From Cytidiella melzeri (lineage: Eukaryota > Basidiomycota > Agaricomycetes > Polyporales > Irpicaceae), in NCBI GenBank assembly GCA_022592445.1, contig JABYQR010000240.1, positions 1 to 64,000 of the forward strand: a stretch of 64,000 nt of DNA, in the 5' to 3' direction. Within the stretch, counting starts at the first letter, position 1. Every line of letters begins with the position of its first letter. Of the stretch, positions 22,945-33,993 are shown piece after piece. Position numbers and translations under genes: made by a program. Below the pieces are notes generated by a model, which did not search any database, had not been told where the DNA came from, and was given only the letters and a program-made list of their open reading frames with translations.

Positions 22945-25900
22945 GGTACAAGGTCTATCGCGTGATCCCATTTCTTTTGTTCTGGTAGTTGTTCTGATGC
23001 ATGCTTCTCAAATACAAATCGGAATCCCAAGAATTCAGCTGGTACAATGTCTTGAATAGTTTGTTTGGTTTTCTCCTTGTGCTGCGCTTTGGCCACTTGT
23101 TGAGACACATTGTGTTTGACCCGGATGTAGATGAGATCTTTGCCCCCTGCTATCGCTTCGTCAATGGTCTCTTTGTGCCATAGATAGTCCTTGACCCAAT
23201 AGAGCGACTCTTCTTGTTCAGCTACCCATTCTGGAGTGACCGAGGTCTTTGAACATGTAATATAGTCTGCAGTGGGTGCCGTATTTGCAGGCACTTTCTT
23301 ATGCATGGTGGGATGGCTGTTGCCCCCCACATTTACTTCTGGGGGTTGGGATATTGGTTCCATGATGTGGACGGCATCTGAAGGGAGCTTTTCTCCAGCG
23401 TAGGTCGGAAATTCCTCGACTTCTTCTACCACAGATGAATGTTACTTCATCAATGGAGTTGATGCGGGTTTGTCGGTTATTGTGAACTGTTTCACGGGCA
23501 GCTGCATCCGCTTGATTGCTTGAATGATCTTTATTGTGAGGGGATCTTGACAATGTACCTTGTTGTCATCTTTGAATTGTATGCATTTGGTCTTCCAATT
23601 TATAGAGGAATTGTGCTTCTTTAACCAAGTCATTCCTAGGATGACGTCGTCTCAACCGAGGTTGGTTACATAAAATAGTTCATAGTGGATTCTTTGCCCC
23701 ACTACTAATTGCAGATATATGCCATGAGTAATACATCCTGCTGCATTGATAGTACCATCAACGTTCTGAACTCCAAACGGCTTAGGTAACGGGTTTGCCT
23801 CCCACTTGTTACGATTGAGGACTTTTTCATGGATAAAGCAATGTGTTGCACCACTGTCAACCAAGACTTAAACTTCGACAATTTTGCGATTGTGTGTGAT
23901 TTTGCCAGCAAATGATATTGAAAGATCACTAGCTGTTACATGGTTCACCTTGATCCTGACACATGTCGAGGGTGTAGGATGAAATAAAACCCTCTCTTTC
24001 TTCAAGCCTGTCTAAAAACAGGCCTCTCTCCTCAACAGGTAGCCCCGCTACAGCCCTATAGACCATTTACAAACTCGGCTGAGTTTTGGTATTCCATCCT
24101 GCCATTCTTGGACCCGGAAGAGGGGCGGACCTACCCACTCTAAGTTGAGCCACCTCTCCACTTCCTCCTGAGTCACCCCCAGATCCTCCCGTTTGTGCAC
24201 TGCTCAACTTATCTAGTAAGAGTTGTTGGCCCAATCCATCATATCCGGCCCTGCAAAGGCCATGGTTCTTCATTCCCTCATGCACTCCGCCTCCTGGTTG
24301 GTCATAAAGACCCTGTTCCTGTGCTCGGCCGAACCCCAGAACTTGCAGGGTCCCTCCTCTATTGTGTCAATGATGTAGCTCTTTGAAAGCTCCAAACTTC
24401 TTGCCTGAATTGCCCACCACGCTGTCATGCGTGCGACGGATAACTCCTGCGGTGTCCTCTTGACCAACCTCCTCCCCTCTTGTCTCCAAAGTGTTGGCAC
24501 CTAATCTTTCTCCTTCAGCCATTGTTGCAGCTCGGAGTGCAGGCAGTGGGTTTTGCACTTGAGCTCGCGTGCGTGGGTTTGGCCTATATTTGGGATGGAA
24601 GGAGAGATTGTTAGCTTTGTGACCAGGCTGATGGCACCTGAAGCACAGGTTGTCTCTGAAGTGACACTCACAATCTGCTGCATTCATAACTCTTGTGGTG
24701 GCTTGGTTGTTGTTGGAGTAGGGAGTTCGAGTAGACTGACGTCCCCTCTCACTCCTGCCACGGCCATTATGAGCAGCCAGATCACGCGTCAGGAGTTGCC
24801 AGTTTGTTTTGAGCCGGAGTGCTTCTATCATCAATTCTCTGAGGTTCTCTGGCTGGTGGTGGAGATTGTGGAGGGCGTTAAGGAAGTTCCACTTGAGTCC
24901 GCGCTTGTACCAAGCCATCACTGCTGTTTCATCTCGGTTCTTGCCGTACTGGCCCAGCAATACAGAAAAATCATTGTTGTATTCTTGGATTGTTCTTGAA
25001 CCCTGATTTGCCCTTTCAAGCTTGGCTAATGCTCGTTCTCTCAGTCTTTTGTCCTGGAAGAACATCAACACTTATCGCAGAATTCTCTCTAGTGTGGGAA
25101 ATCTTCCATCAGGTATTGTTTCTTCAAGTTCTTCAGCATAGCCCATGGTCCAGCCATTCCTCTGTTCATGTAGCTGAGTACGCAAACAATCTTTTGTATG
25201 GCTAGAGCAAATTGTTTTGGGCTGCATCCTGATGTACATCAACAAGTTGGTCCACCATTTGTCAAACATCTCGGCCCTGCCATCAAAGTCTTGGGGATCA
25301 CGGAGTTTGAGCTTCTCCCACTCGCTTTCAGGTGGTGCTCGGTCATTGGTTGGGGTGCCGGAGTATCTGTCAAAGGGGTGCTCGGGGTTGAAAGGGTCTG
25401 ATTGTCTCCTCTTCTCATGACCTTCCCTATCATAGGGTTGAAAGAGGGGTCGATGTGGGTCTGGGGCTGAAGAGTCGTCGTCATCAGGGGTAGTGAATGG
25501 TGTAAATGGCCTTTGTTCTCTTTCAGTCTTTGGTGTTTGGGTACCTGCTGTTTTCCCAGTACCTTTGGTTTGTATTGCTTCTTCAGGGGTACTCATTGTT
25601 GGCCATGGTGCCACTGTAAGTTCTTCTAACAATAGTGGTGGTGTGTTACTAGCAGATGGTACTTCTGCTCGTCTCTGGTTGCGTCTTCTGGCTTCTTGCA
25701 AGTGTCGCTCAACTTGGGCAATGTCCACAACTTCAAAGTCTGGGTGTGGTGGTCTTACTGTTTGTTTTGCTAGTTCACGATTGGGACAAATGTCAGCTGT
25801 ACAATGTTCCCACTTGTTGTTGTGGTCAAGATAGACATCTCATTTCTTCTTGTAGAAAAGGTATGGCTTTCCGTAGCAGGGGAGTGACATTCAGCTCCTA

Positions 25901-26057
25901 CTGTCATATGCTTCTGATGTCTGATGTGTCTAGTTGCTGCTTCCCATCCAGGGTAAGACTAGCAAGGATAATAAGGGATTGCAGCAAGACCGCAGTTGTT
26001 TCCAATCGAGTTGATCTTCTTGGTGCGCGGGGTAGACCCAGAAGAGTCTATCCAATT
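22945..26057 (-). pseudogene. Truncated Ty3/gypsy-like Gag-protease-RT(start) region
   Basis: Minus-strand reading gives Gag from 25728 (MDIAQVERHLQEARRR...). A TAA stop at about 25072 is followed by continuing Gag (LTRDLAAHNGRGRSERGR). A zinc knuckle CFRCHQPGHKANNL follows, in which the last Cys is lost. Then comes an aspartic protease with VDSGATHCFIH at about 23850, interrupted by a stop before DDVILGMTWLKKHNSSINW. The start of a gypsy reverse transcriptase (VFEKHASEQLPEQKKWDHAI plus DLVP) ends the frame. It then jumps straight into a family A LTR, so the RT core, RNase H and integrase are gone. The leader 25729-26057 lies between Gag and the LTR at 26058. The element is immobile. Confidence 0.88.
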
Positions 26058-26771
26058 GTTAAGACTGACTATTGTCAAGGGACAAGTTGTCAAGTTAGAA
26101 CCCCTTAGTGTAGCTACACACAAGGTCAAATGATGGTCTATGCCGCGCGGTCGCTGTCAAGCACAGTGGCAGACAGATGATGGTTCGATAGAAGGAATAT
26201 TGATACGAAGTGGATAGACTGAGGTTCTAGCCCCATGTCTAGCGGCTATTTATACACATTGACCTAACTACGTTTGGACCAGTCCGTAGTAGTGGTAGCA
26301 AATCGGAGGAATAGAAAGGAAGAACAATACACAGAGGACAGCCACTGCCTTGGAAAGCCAATGGGAGAAAAGACCGTCAAGGTGCGGAAACAAGAGACAA
26401 TAGAAAGGTGAAACATGAGGTGAAGATCAATAGAGAAGGGGTTGAACCCGGAACAGGAGATAGACGGGGTTGGACCCGAAACAGGGGATAGATGGGGTTG
26501 GACCCAATGGAGTGGTAACAGAGGTATGGAAAGGCTGAGGGTTGAACCAAGGCAATGGTAACCAATCAGAGTTAGGTCCAAGGTTTGAATGGACACAAGG
26601 AGACAACCAATGAAATAATATTCTGTGTTGAACAGAGGCGATGTGGATCAGGGAATGATGGAGGAAGGACGAGTTGGATCGTCAAGGCAAGTGTAAAGAT
26701 GATAACTAGTTATCAACATAATTGAAGGAGTGAAGAACAAAAATAATAGGGTGTGAAGATCGTTTGTAACA
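26058..26771 (-). repeat. 5' LTR of the gypsy element (family C)
   Basis: On the minus strand it starts TGTTACAAACG at 26771 and ends GTCAGTCTTAACA at 26058 (tips TGTTA/TAACA), 714 bp. A TATA box (TATAAATAGCC) lies near 26245-26255. Three roughly 30-bp tandem units of the type GGGTCCAACCCC...CTATC lie at about 26435-26510. Two bases after its end comes TGGATAGACTCTTC, a possible tRNA primer site beginning TGG. No 3' partner LTR of this family remains in the window. Confidence 0.7.
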
Positions 26772-26967
26772 GATACAGGCAAAAATGAGTGGAAAACCTA
26801 ACAATACAACACTTCAGGAATTGTACTTGCTGCTTGCCAGCCCTGATAACACTAGTAGCTCCGTAATGACCTCAATTTGACCCTCTGGTCCTTAGGTGAC
26901 GTCCACTACTAGGTCTACTGCTGTACTAATATGTCCTGCTCTCAAGCTCTGCATTAGCTGATCCCTC

Positions 26968-27582
26968 TTATCTCTCTTCACTTTTATCATCTTTCCCAAC
27001 ATCATCATTGCCCACACCAATTTGCTCATGTCTCCCTTCATCAACAATCTCTTGCCCATTGCCAATTTTGGCTGTGTGCATTGTGTCAGACAGATTGGAG
27101 TTGTCTGGACTCTCACTGGTAGGTCTGGACAAAACCAGTTTACCAGGCAGACGCCGTTCAGCTTGAGGATTTGATCCTCGAAAGATGTCCCTTCCACCAC
27201 TGAGTCCATAGTCACCTCTCTCCATCTTCCAGAAGATTGTGCCAACCCCTTCAAAACTACCATCTGCTGGTGGCTGTTGTAGATTATCAATCCTTTGCCT
27301 CAATCGCTCATAGGCTGCTGCTCCATGGGTTTTTCTATAAGCATGCAGGGTTCTCATGTCTTCGGTTGTCAATTTCAGTACCCGTTTGGTGAAACCAAGG
27401 ACATGCAGATTGGGAATGTTGCCTGTTGTACCTGTGCTCTGTCTCTCCTCTGGCAAGTTGTCAGTGCTGATGGAGGGGGCTGAATAGGGTGTATTCCCAT
27501 ATGGAGCAGCAGACACAGTCATTGTATGGAATGTGCCAGTGATAATGGCAGCAAACAAAACAAGAGAGGCTGAGAACTGCAT
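26968..27582 (-). CDS. Candidate small secreted protein (204 aa), family unknown
   Basis: This single-exon frame on the minus strand starts MQFSASLVLFAAIITGTFHT, a clear signal peptide with a likely cut after VSA/AP. The mature part has a Ser/Thr/Pro-rich start, then a basic helical block LKLTTEDMRTLHAYRKTHGA and AYERLRQRIDN. It ends in a very hydrophilic Asp/Glu/Lys tail (GNDDVGKDDKSEER). There are no cysteines in the mature part. I do not recognise the family. It lies between a gypsy LTR and a GH3 pseudogene, a typical setting for fast-evolving secreted proteins in fungi. A decayed longer gene is the alternative. Confidence 0.55.
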   Translation of the reverse strand: MQFSASLVLFAAIITGTFHTMTVSAAPYGNTPYSAPSISTDNLPEERQSTGTTGNIPNLHVLGFTKRVLKLTTEDMRTLHAYRKTHGAAAYERLRQRIDNLQQPPADGSFEGVGTIFWKMERGDYGLSGGRDIFRGSNPQAERRLPGKLVLSRPTSESPDNSNLSDTMHTAKIGNGQEIVDEGRHEQIGVGNDDVGKDDKSEER

Positions 27583-28328
27583 GACAATATAGGATCACAG
27601 AGGGCAATTTGAAGGAAAGGTGAATAGCACGGTAAGTCAGCTTTCTGTAAGAGGATTTCAGCACAGTCAGCCAAGGTGGGTGCAATAGAAACAATGTACA
27701 CACTGAGCAATGTTGAAGCAATGAAAAGACCCGGAGCAACAGAAATGTGTTAGGGTACAAGCTAGCTGTGAGAACAATTCCAGTGCAGCCTGAGTGACCC
27801 AAGCCAAGTGCAATGGAGATGACAATGTACTTACCGGCCAGCGCTGAAGATGGGGAGCAAAGGAGGTGTGCTGAGGTAGGAGGTTGCAAGGGGCTTCATA
27901 TATCTTGGAATACAGGGGTTGAAATGTTTCAAATCAAAACATGTTCCATGTGTCCTGTTGACGTCTGAACTGCCCCAATGACCACAGCTGCAGGCTGTGC
28001 TCTGCATAGCATGATGGAGCTGTGTCCAGTCACCATGTGAAATTTTATGTTTTTGTTTTCATCAATGATCCGAGTGCTCAGTTTTCACTATTGTGCAACC
28101 TGGCCAAAATCAGAATCTCCATGGCAGCCAGTCCACTGCATGACCCAGTTTAAACAGTTTCGACCTTCACAAACATCACAGCCATGGATTGTTCCATAGC
28201 TTTTGCAAGCCATTGCGGTACACTCGAATGAGTAAAGATTTGCAGTAAAGAACATCAGCGCTAGCTATAGTAGTTGATCGTCGTGCTAGTGAGGGGAGCA
28301 CGAGTTTTGCACTCTGAGTGTTACCACC
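27583..28328. other. Gap without a supported gene
   Basis: It holds the presumed promoter of the minus-strand secreted-protein gene. The remainder shows no convincing open frame. Confidence 0.4.
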
Positions 28329-30481
28329 GTGCTCAGAGTCTCAGGCAAGCTTGTCTTCTACCTCAACATTGCGCTACATGATATGTGCATGACTGGGCCC
28401 TCTGAATATGCCAGGCGTGAGATCGGGCAGGTAGTACTTACTGTCTTCTGTCAAGCAGAACACCAGCTGAAGCTTTTGAACTATGATATATTAGCACTTT
28501 GTTTTTTGGATTTTACAGCCTTGATATCACCGACAACATTGATAGGCAAATACTATCTAGGGTAAGTGTCATGCACTCCAGACAACTTTTCACTCTCATC
28601 CATTATCGTATCACCCGAGCAGAAATGTGAACCTTATGGAGCAAAACATTTGTGGTAAGCATAATCTTCCTAACTTTGTCCTCTACCTAAAGTTGGTGCA
28701 GATCAATCAAAGGTAGTCAGAGATCAGGCAGGTTCATGGCCTTGTGCAGAAGTTGCAGCATATTGCTAAGAAATGCAGGACACGAAAAGCTTTTGATTAT
28801 TGGGATCAATCAAGAGAACGGTCAGCGCGTATCTCTTACCCCCTCATCCAACTTACAATCCAACCAACCGTTTATTCTTCAGGCCTCGTGGCTGTCTTTT
28901 CTACTGCTGAGTGTGGCACACAGTTGTAGGTTCTGCATGCAGGACAATATGAAATACAATCTCAGAACCACCTAGTCCTGGAGCCATGGCAATGGCAGCC
29001 TTGGGATCAGTAGAACTTGCGAAGAGAGTTGCAAATGGGTCAGCGCTCGAGATGAGAATGGCTGGAATAAACTGGGAGTACGTGAAGAATGATGTGTGCA
29101 CTCAAACAACCCCCTGACATGCCGTGTGTTGCATCGTGCAGCTACAGCCCTGATGCTGATGTAAATTTGGATCCTCGCAATCCTGTCATCGGTAGGTGTC
29201 TTGCACTGTACGTTTGTCCAATTGCATTTAAATTACGGTCCTCAGGTGTGCATCCATTTGAAGACGGTACATCACTGGTTCATCTTTTGATCACCAACCT
29301 AATTGTGTTGTCTAGTTACCCATAACATCGCAGATTTTGTGTGTGCGGTCAGTGAAGGTCTTACTGAAGCGAACGTAGCACCATCTGCAAAGCATTTTCC
29401 CAGTAACGGGAATACCCATGTCAATTCTCATCTCAGTCTCCCGCGCATCATGGCAAGCAAAGAAGATCTTGCTGCAGTTGAGTTGGTCCCATTCAAGGCA
29501 CTTGTCGAGAAAGGTGTTTTGACAATTATGACTGGACACATGGCTTTGCCAGTGTATACAGGAGATAATACACCATGCTCTCTCTCTTGGAAGATCACTA
29601 CCGATCTCCTTAGAGAAGAAATGCAGTATGAAGGTGTCATTGTCACTGACTGTCTTGAGATGGAAGCAGTAGTGGAGAAGTACAGCTTAGAAGACGGTGC
29701 GGTGATGGCATTGTAGGCAGGAGCAGATATTATTATGATTTGCCACAGGATGGATCGGCAACAAGGGGCTCTCGAGAAGACCTATGCCGCCATTTCAGAC
29801 GGATCGCTCTTGCTCTCTACTCTCATGGAACGTGGAAAGCGCATCCAGGCTCTGAAGTCCAAGTTTGCAGGAACCTGGGACAAGGTCTTGTCCTTGACGG
29901 TTGACACGGAGCAATGGGATGCACTCAAACGGAGCAACACTAGTCTCGCTCAGATGGCGTACACAGCAAGCACCACTGTCCTGCACGACTCAAAGACAGT
30001 TCTACCGCTCTCAACTGCAGCTGCCCTGATTTTGCTGTTTACACCTCGTATGGAGAGCATCAATCTCGCAGTAGACGACGTAGATGGTATTCTGCGCAAT
30101 AGCAAAGGTTGGCTGAGGAACACCACAGGACCATCCTTCTATGCCTTTGCTGCGGCAGTCTCCCAGCAAGCGGTGGTGCAGCATGTCATTTACGGACCTG
30201 GTGAAGAGATTGCGGATGACTTGCTCAGGCCCGTGACTTCTGTCATATTTGCCACATGCAATGGATTCGATAAGGGTGCCTGGCAGCTGGAATACCTGCG
30301 TTCATTGCTGAACAAGCTAGAGGATAAGCCCTTGGTGATTGTGTCAACATGCGCTCCTTATGACATTCTCAACTTGGATGACGTTCCAGGCGCAGTGTTT
30401 TCAACGATGGAATTCATCGCGGTCAGAGTAATATTTGGAGAGGTACAAGGAGGCGGGAAGCTACCTGTCCAGCTTTTATAA
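28329..30481 (+). pseudogene. GH3 beta-N-acetylglucosaminidase-like gene, decayed
   Basis: The order of motifs follows fungal and bacterial GH3 N-acetylglucosaminidases (NagZ-like): ARREIGQV, LLIIGINQENGQRVSL (normally GIDQENG), SPDADVNLDPRNPVIG, APSAKHFPSNGNTHVNSHLS, MTGHMALP, YEGVIVTDCLEMEAV, GADIIMICH, then a C-terminal region with TRVIFGE-like sequence to the stop at 30479-30481. The nucleophile Asp in VTDCLEM is kept. KHFPGHGD has become KHFPSNGN, and the DSH acid/base dyad reads NSH. A TAG at 29714-29716 interrupts the frame inside VMAL-stop-AGAD, and frame shifts occur near 28740-28960. It is therefore probably not a functional hydrolase. Confidence 0.85.
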
Positions 30482-30616
30482 ATGGCTTGAGGCTGTTCAA
30501 TGAGCTGTTGTAGTTTGTGATTTGAATTGTTTCGATTGCTTGTCATGCTACGCGAGTGGGATGGTGAAGATGCAATTCCGAACTATCACAGATCACGTGT
30601 AAGTATGCTGGCTAAC

Positions 30617-30645
30617 GCTGTTTTTTTTTTTTTTTTTTTTTTTCC
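30617..30645 (+). repeat. Poly-T tract
   Basis: A run of roughly 28 T residues follows GTTAACGC-like sequence downstream of the GH3 pseudogene. It could be the poly(A) tail of a minus-strand retroposed sequence or a simple homopolymer. Confidence 0.7.
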
Positions 30646-30925
30646 TTCAAATATATTCAGTGCGGCTTAAAGCCAGAGCGCGTACGACTTATACAGGTGT
30701 GTAGAGATATGTGTTGCATAGAAGGCATGGCTACAAAGACTCTGCAATAGAAGTAGATGTACTGTAAGAAGCACTGGCAGGATAGTGGTACAAAGTACCA
30801 AAAACTAGTCACCCTTGGCCTTACCTCCAGCCTTGCGTTGGTAAGCAGAGCTGTGAGGCATGACTTTGGTGTTGCAGGGTTGATGGTTGCGGATCCAGCT
30901 GGAGTCGCGACAATGTTGATAAAAG

Positions 30926-31230
30926 TAACAAAGTGGAATATGTGTGCGAGGGGTAGAGGCTGTTAAGCTTCAAAGATGAGTCTTATTATTCTTGCTGCTT
31001 CAGCAGCTCTGCTTATATACATGTCTGTATCTGCTTATGTAAGCAACTACTATACATGTCTACTTAAGCTGTTCTACTGTATTACTAAGTGCATGACTCA
31101 TGCTATGAATGCATGACTCATTGTATGACTAGGCTCAGCACTTGTACCAGAGGTGTACATAATGAGTAAATGACTCATGCTAGTACTTGTCCTCAGATGT
31201 ATGCTTTAGGCATCCTCTGGAGTTGTACTA
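30926..31230 (-). repeat. Inverted 3' half of the copia LTR
   Basis: This is the reverse complement of the 3' half of the copia LTR (TTGTTA end at 30926, cut at TAGTACAACT at 31230). It directly abuts the start of the plus-strand LTR at 31231, so 30926-31230 and 31477-31794 form a large inverted repeat. Confidence 0.88.
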
Positions 31231-31794
31231 TGTTAAAACTATATATTATAATATGTAGTTTCCACGCCTTATTACAAGGACACTTTAAAGTAGCAGAGTT
31301 CCCACAGTCTTGATATGGGAATTATGCAGCTGTATATGGAAACTCCAGTAGTAACCATCACATTAGCTGAGACGTACAGATGTGGATTGTGTAGACTAAG
31401 TAGTATAGGACTATAGGGATACTGCACATATATGTACGCCTGTGTTCTAGTAGCATAGGAAATGACATGGAAAGCACGTAGTACAACTCCAGAGGATGCC
31501 TAAAGCATACATCTGAGGACAAGTACTAGCATGAGTCATTTACTCATTATGTACGCCTCTGGTACAAGTGCTGAGCCTAGTCATACAATGAGTCATGCAT
31601 TCATAGCATTAGTCATGCATGAGTCATGCACTTAGTAATACAGTAGAATAGCTGAAGTAGACATGTATAGTAGTTGCTTACATAAGTAGATACAGACATG
31701 TATATAAGCAGAGCTGCTGAAGCAGCAAGAATAATAAGACTCATCTTCAAAGCTTAACAGCCTCTACCCCTCGCACACATATTCCACTTTGTTA
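31231..31794 (+). repeat. Copia-type LTR (5' position)
   Basis: This 564-bp LTR begins TGTTAAAACTATAT and ends CCACTTTGTTA. It matches the 3' LTR at 45107-45567 across its length, except for an extra block of about 80 bp (GAGTCATTTACTC to CATAGCATT). It is followed at once by GGTTATGAGCCCCGGC, complementary to the anticodon stem-loop of initiator methionine tRNA. Confidence 0.85.
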
Positions 31795-31811
31795 GGTTAT
31801 GAGCCCCGGCT
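31795..31811 (+). other. Half-tRNA(iMet) primer binding site of a copia element
   Basis: GGTTATGAGCCCCGGC sits immediately after the LTR. Its complement GGGGCTCATAACC is the anticodon-arm sequence of eukaryotic initiator tRNA (CAU anticodon). Drosophila copia primes from such a half-tRNA, so this site marks 31231-31794 as a genuine 5' LTR. Confidence 0.75.
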
Positions 31812-32581
31812 TTTAGCTTAACTACATCCACACTCTCAACGACATCCATCAACCAGTATCCCCCAAGCTTTCTTATAAGTAAGTTTCTCTACTTTACTTT
31901 GTTTGGCCACATAGTAGTAGTAGAGTTGTACTGGTTGACTCCCTCAGCTTTGAATACAATATTCCCAACTGATTCTACAGCTAATTCCCTCACCTACCTG
32001 CCCCTTGTGTACGCACTCCCAACCCAGCTGAATACTGAAGCCACCCTTGGTGGTTCTCAACTTTAACCAGTCGTGCATTACGCGGAATCTGCCTAACACG
32101 CAGTGTAAAATCCAGTGGTGGAGGAACAAGCTCCCACCTGTACAAGTGGTAGATTGGCGGAGTAGTACAATAGGAGGGTAGTGTTGAGTGGCACTCTAAG
32201 CTCGTGACTTAGAGGCCTAGGACCTTTGTGTTGGTGCACGTCAGTCAGTCCTGTAATTATAAATCGCCGCTTTTTGTAGCTGTAGAATTTCTTGAGGCAT
32301 GTGGTCCACTTTTACTTTTGGTATCACAGCAATTGTAGACTCTCCTATACTTCGTGGTGTTTCTTACATGTGCCATTATGTTTTCGTCGTATCATACCGA
32401 CTGGTAGAAGTCAAAGTTCCAAGTGGTCATACTCGTCTTGATTCCCTTGTGGAAAACTTTTACTCACATTTGACTTTTCATTAGCAATCCCCAGGACATT
32501 CTCAAGGAAAGTGTTGTGGATTAAATACAACAACATAAATCTTATACTTTCAATGCTTTCCAGACCATTATATTGTTGAAG

Positions 32582-33993
32582 ATGCCAAACAACTCTCGCT
32601 GTACTTCCTGTCGTGTCAATGCCCGCTTCGCTCCCCACTCTCCCAATAACCCCTACCGCATCCATGATTACACTCGGTTTGACCGTATGGGTCATCCTAT
32701 TTTCATGGAGCTAAGGAGTTCTCCAACTCCCATCTCTATCCGTATGAGTCAAACCGATGGTCAGGATGCTAGGATCAATGTCAACTATGTTGACAGGGTC
32801 GGAGTCAGGCGCATGGAATCAATGGAGTACAGCCTTCTTGGTTGTCATGGCTGGGATAGGTTCAGGCAGAGTGACAGGCAAAGGCACCTCCAAGAGGTTA
32901 ATTGTATCATTGATGAAGCCAATCGAGAGGCGGAATTGGACTTGTACAGACAAAGGCCTTGCAATGTCAGTGCGGAAATAAGGGCACATCAAACCCAAAG
33001 TTCTTCCAGGGTTAATGCTGCACCTCCTTGCCAATCTGTGTTGCCATCACACCCTCATCCTCATCGTCATCCTACTCCAATGCCACCGCCTTTTGTGAGT
33101 GCAGGATTATTGCTTGGGACATGGTCGCCCAAGCATTAAATAATTTTGCATCTCCACAGACTTCTTCAACTATGCTCAACCTGCCTACGCCGGTCATTCT
33201 GGATATCGTTGATGGTATGAACGGTTTAAGTATCAGTTCACCAGTCTCTCATGACTCTTCAGAACCTGTAGTCCAGGCCGCTTCTGCTGCCGAGCCTACA
33301 CCAGTTCCGTCCTCCACTACTCAGGAGGAGGGACAGGTTGAAGATGAATGGCCAACAGTATTTGCTCCCCAACCAGTCATTTCCACTTTTTCATTTGACA
33401 ACTGGGTCCACGTTGATTGTACCAACACTAGGCCGGCTTTGCCCCTCTATCTGTGTGGTATGGTTTACGGCGTGGATGGACCAAAGGGGGAGGTTTTTAG
33501 GCCGGAGCAAGTTTGTTCCATCCTCGCCATGCAACACGTCAACCATCCCAACTATACGCCCAATGAGCTGGTCTTACGCTCTAAGGGACTTGTTGATACA
33601 ATGGGCGTTAGCATGGGCAACAAATGCGAGCACTATCATGAAATGGTCAAGGAGTTGGAGGGATTTGCCAAGTCTCAGCGGATCAAGGAGATCACAGCCT
33701 GTGCCCGCATCTACCTCAAGCTCAAGAGGGGACAGTGGCCGGACTGTGATAACATCTGGAACACATACTTCATCTCAGTTGCGGACTTTCACACAGCGAT
33801 GGAGGTCTTCAATGGTTGCGATCATCTTAGCGATCACCAGCTGGTCTGGCTGACCCAGAGACGTACGGAGAAGAAGGAGGATTGGATGAGCATCTTTCAT
33901 AAGGAGGAAGAGTTCAAAGGTAAAATGAAGGAGGTAAAGATCGAGCCCGCTGAGCTCGAGCCTTCTTTAGAACCTGCATTGTCTTCTCCTTGA
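32582..33993 (+). CDS. Orphan two-exon gene (448 aa)
   Basis: Exon 1 is 32582-33094 and exon 2 is 33160-33993. A 65-bp intron (GTGAGTGC...CTCCACAG) joins them in phase 0 and avoids the stop that ends the first frame. The protein starts MPNNSRCTSCRVNARFAPHS, has a charged middle, a His/Pro-rich linker (PSHPHPHRHPTPMPPP), an acidic Ser/Thr/Pro segment, and a well-folded-looking C-terminal part (CGMVYGVDGPKGEVFRPEQV, YLKLKRGQWPDCDNIWNTYF). It ends EPSLEPALSSP. I do not recognise a domain. It has a long intact frame in a region otherwise made of transposons. It could be a captured host gene, a gene carried by the copia-bounded segment, or an unknown element's protein. Confidence 0.6.
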
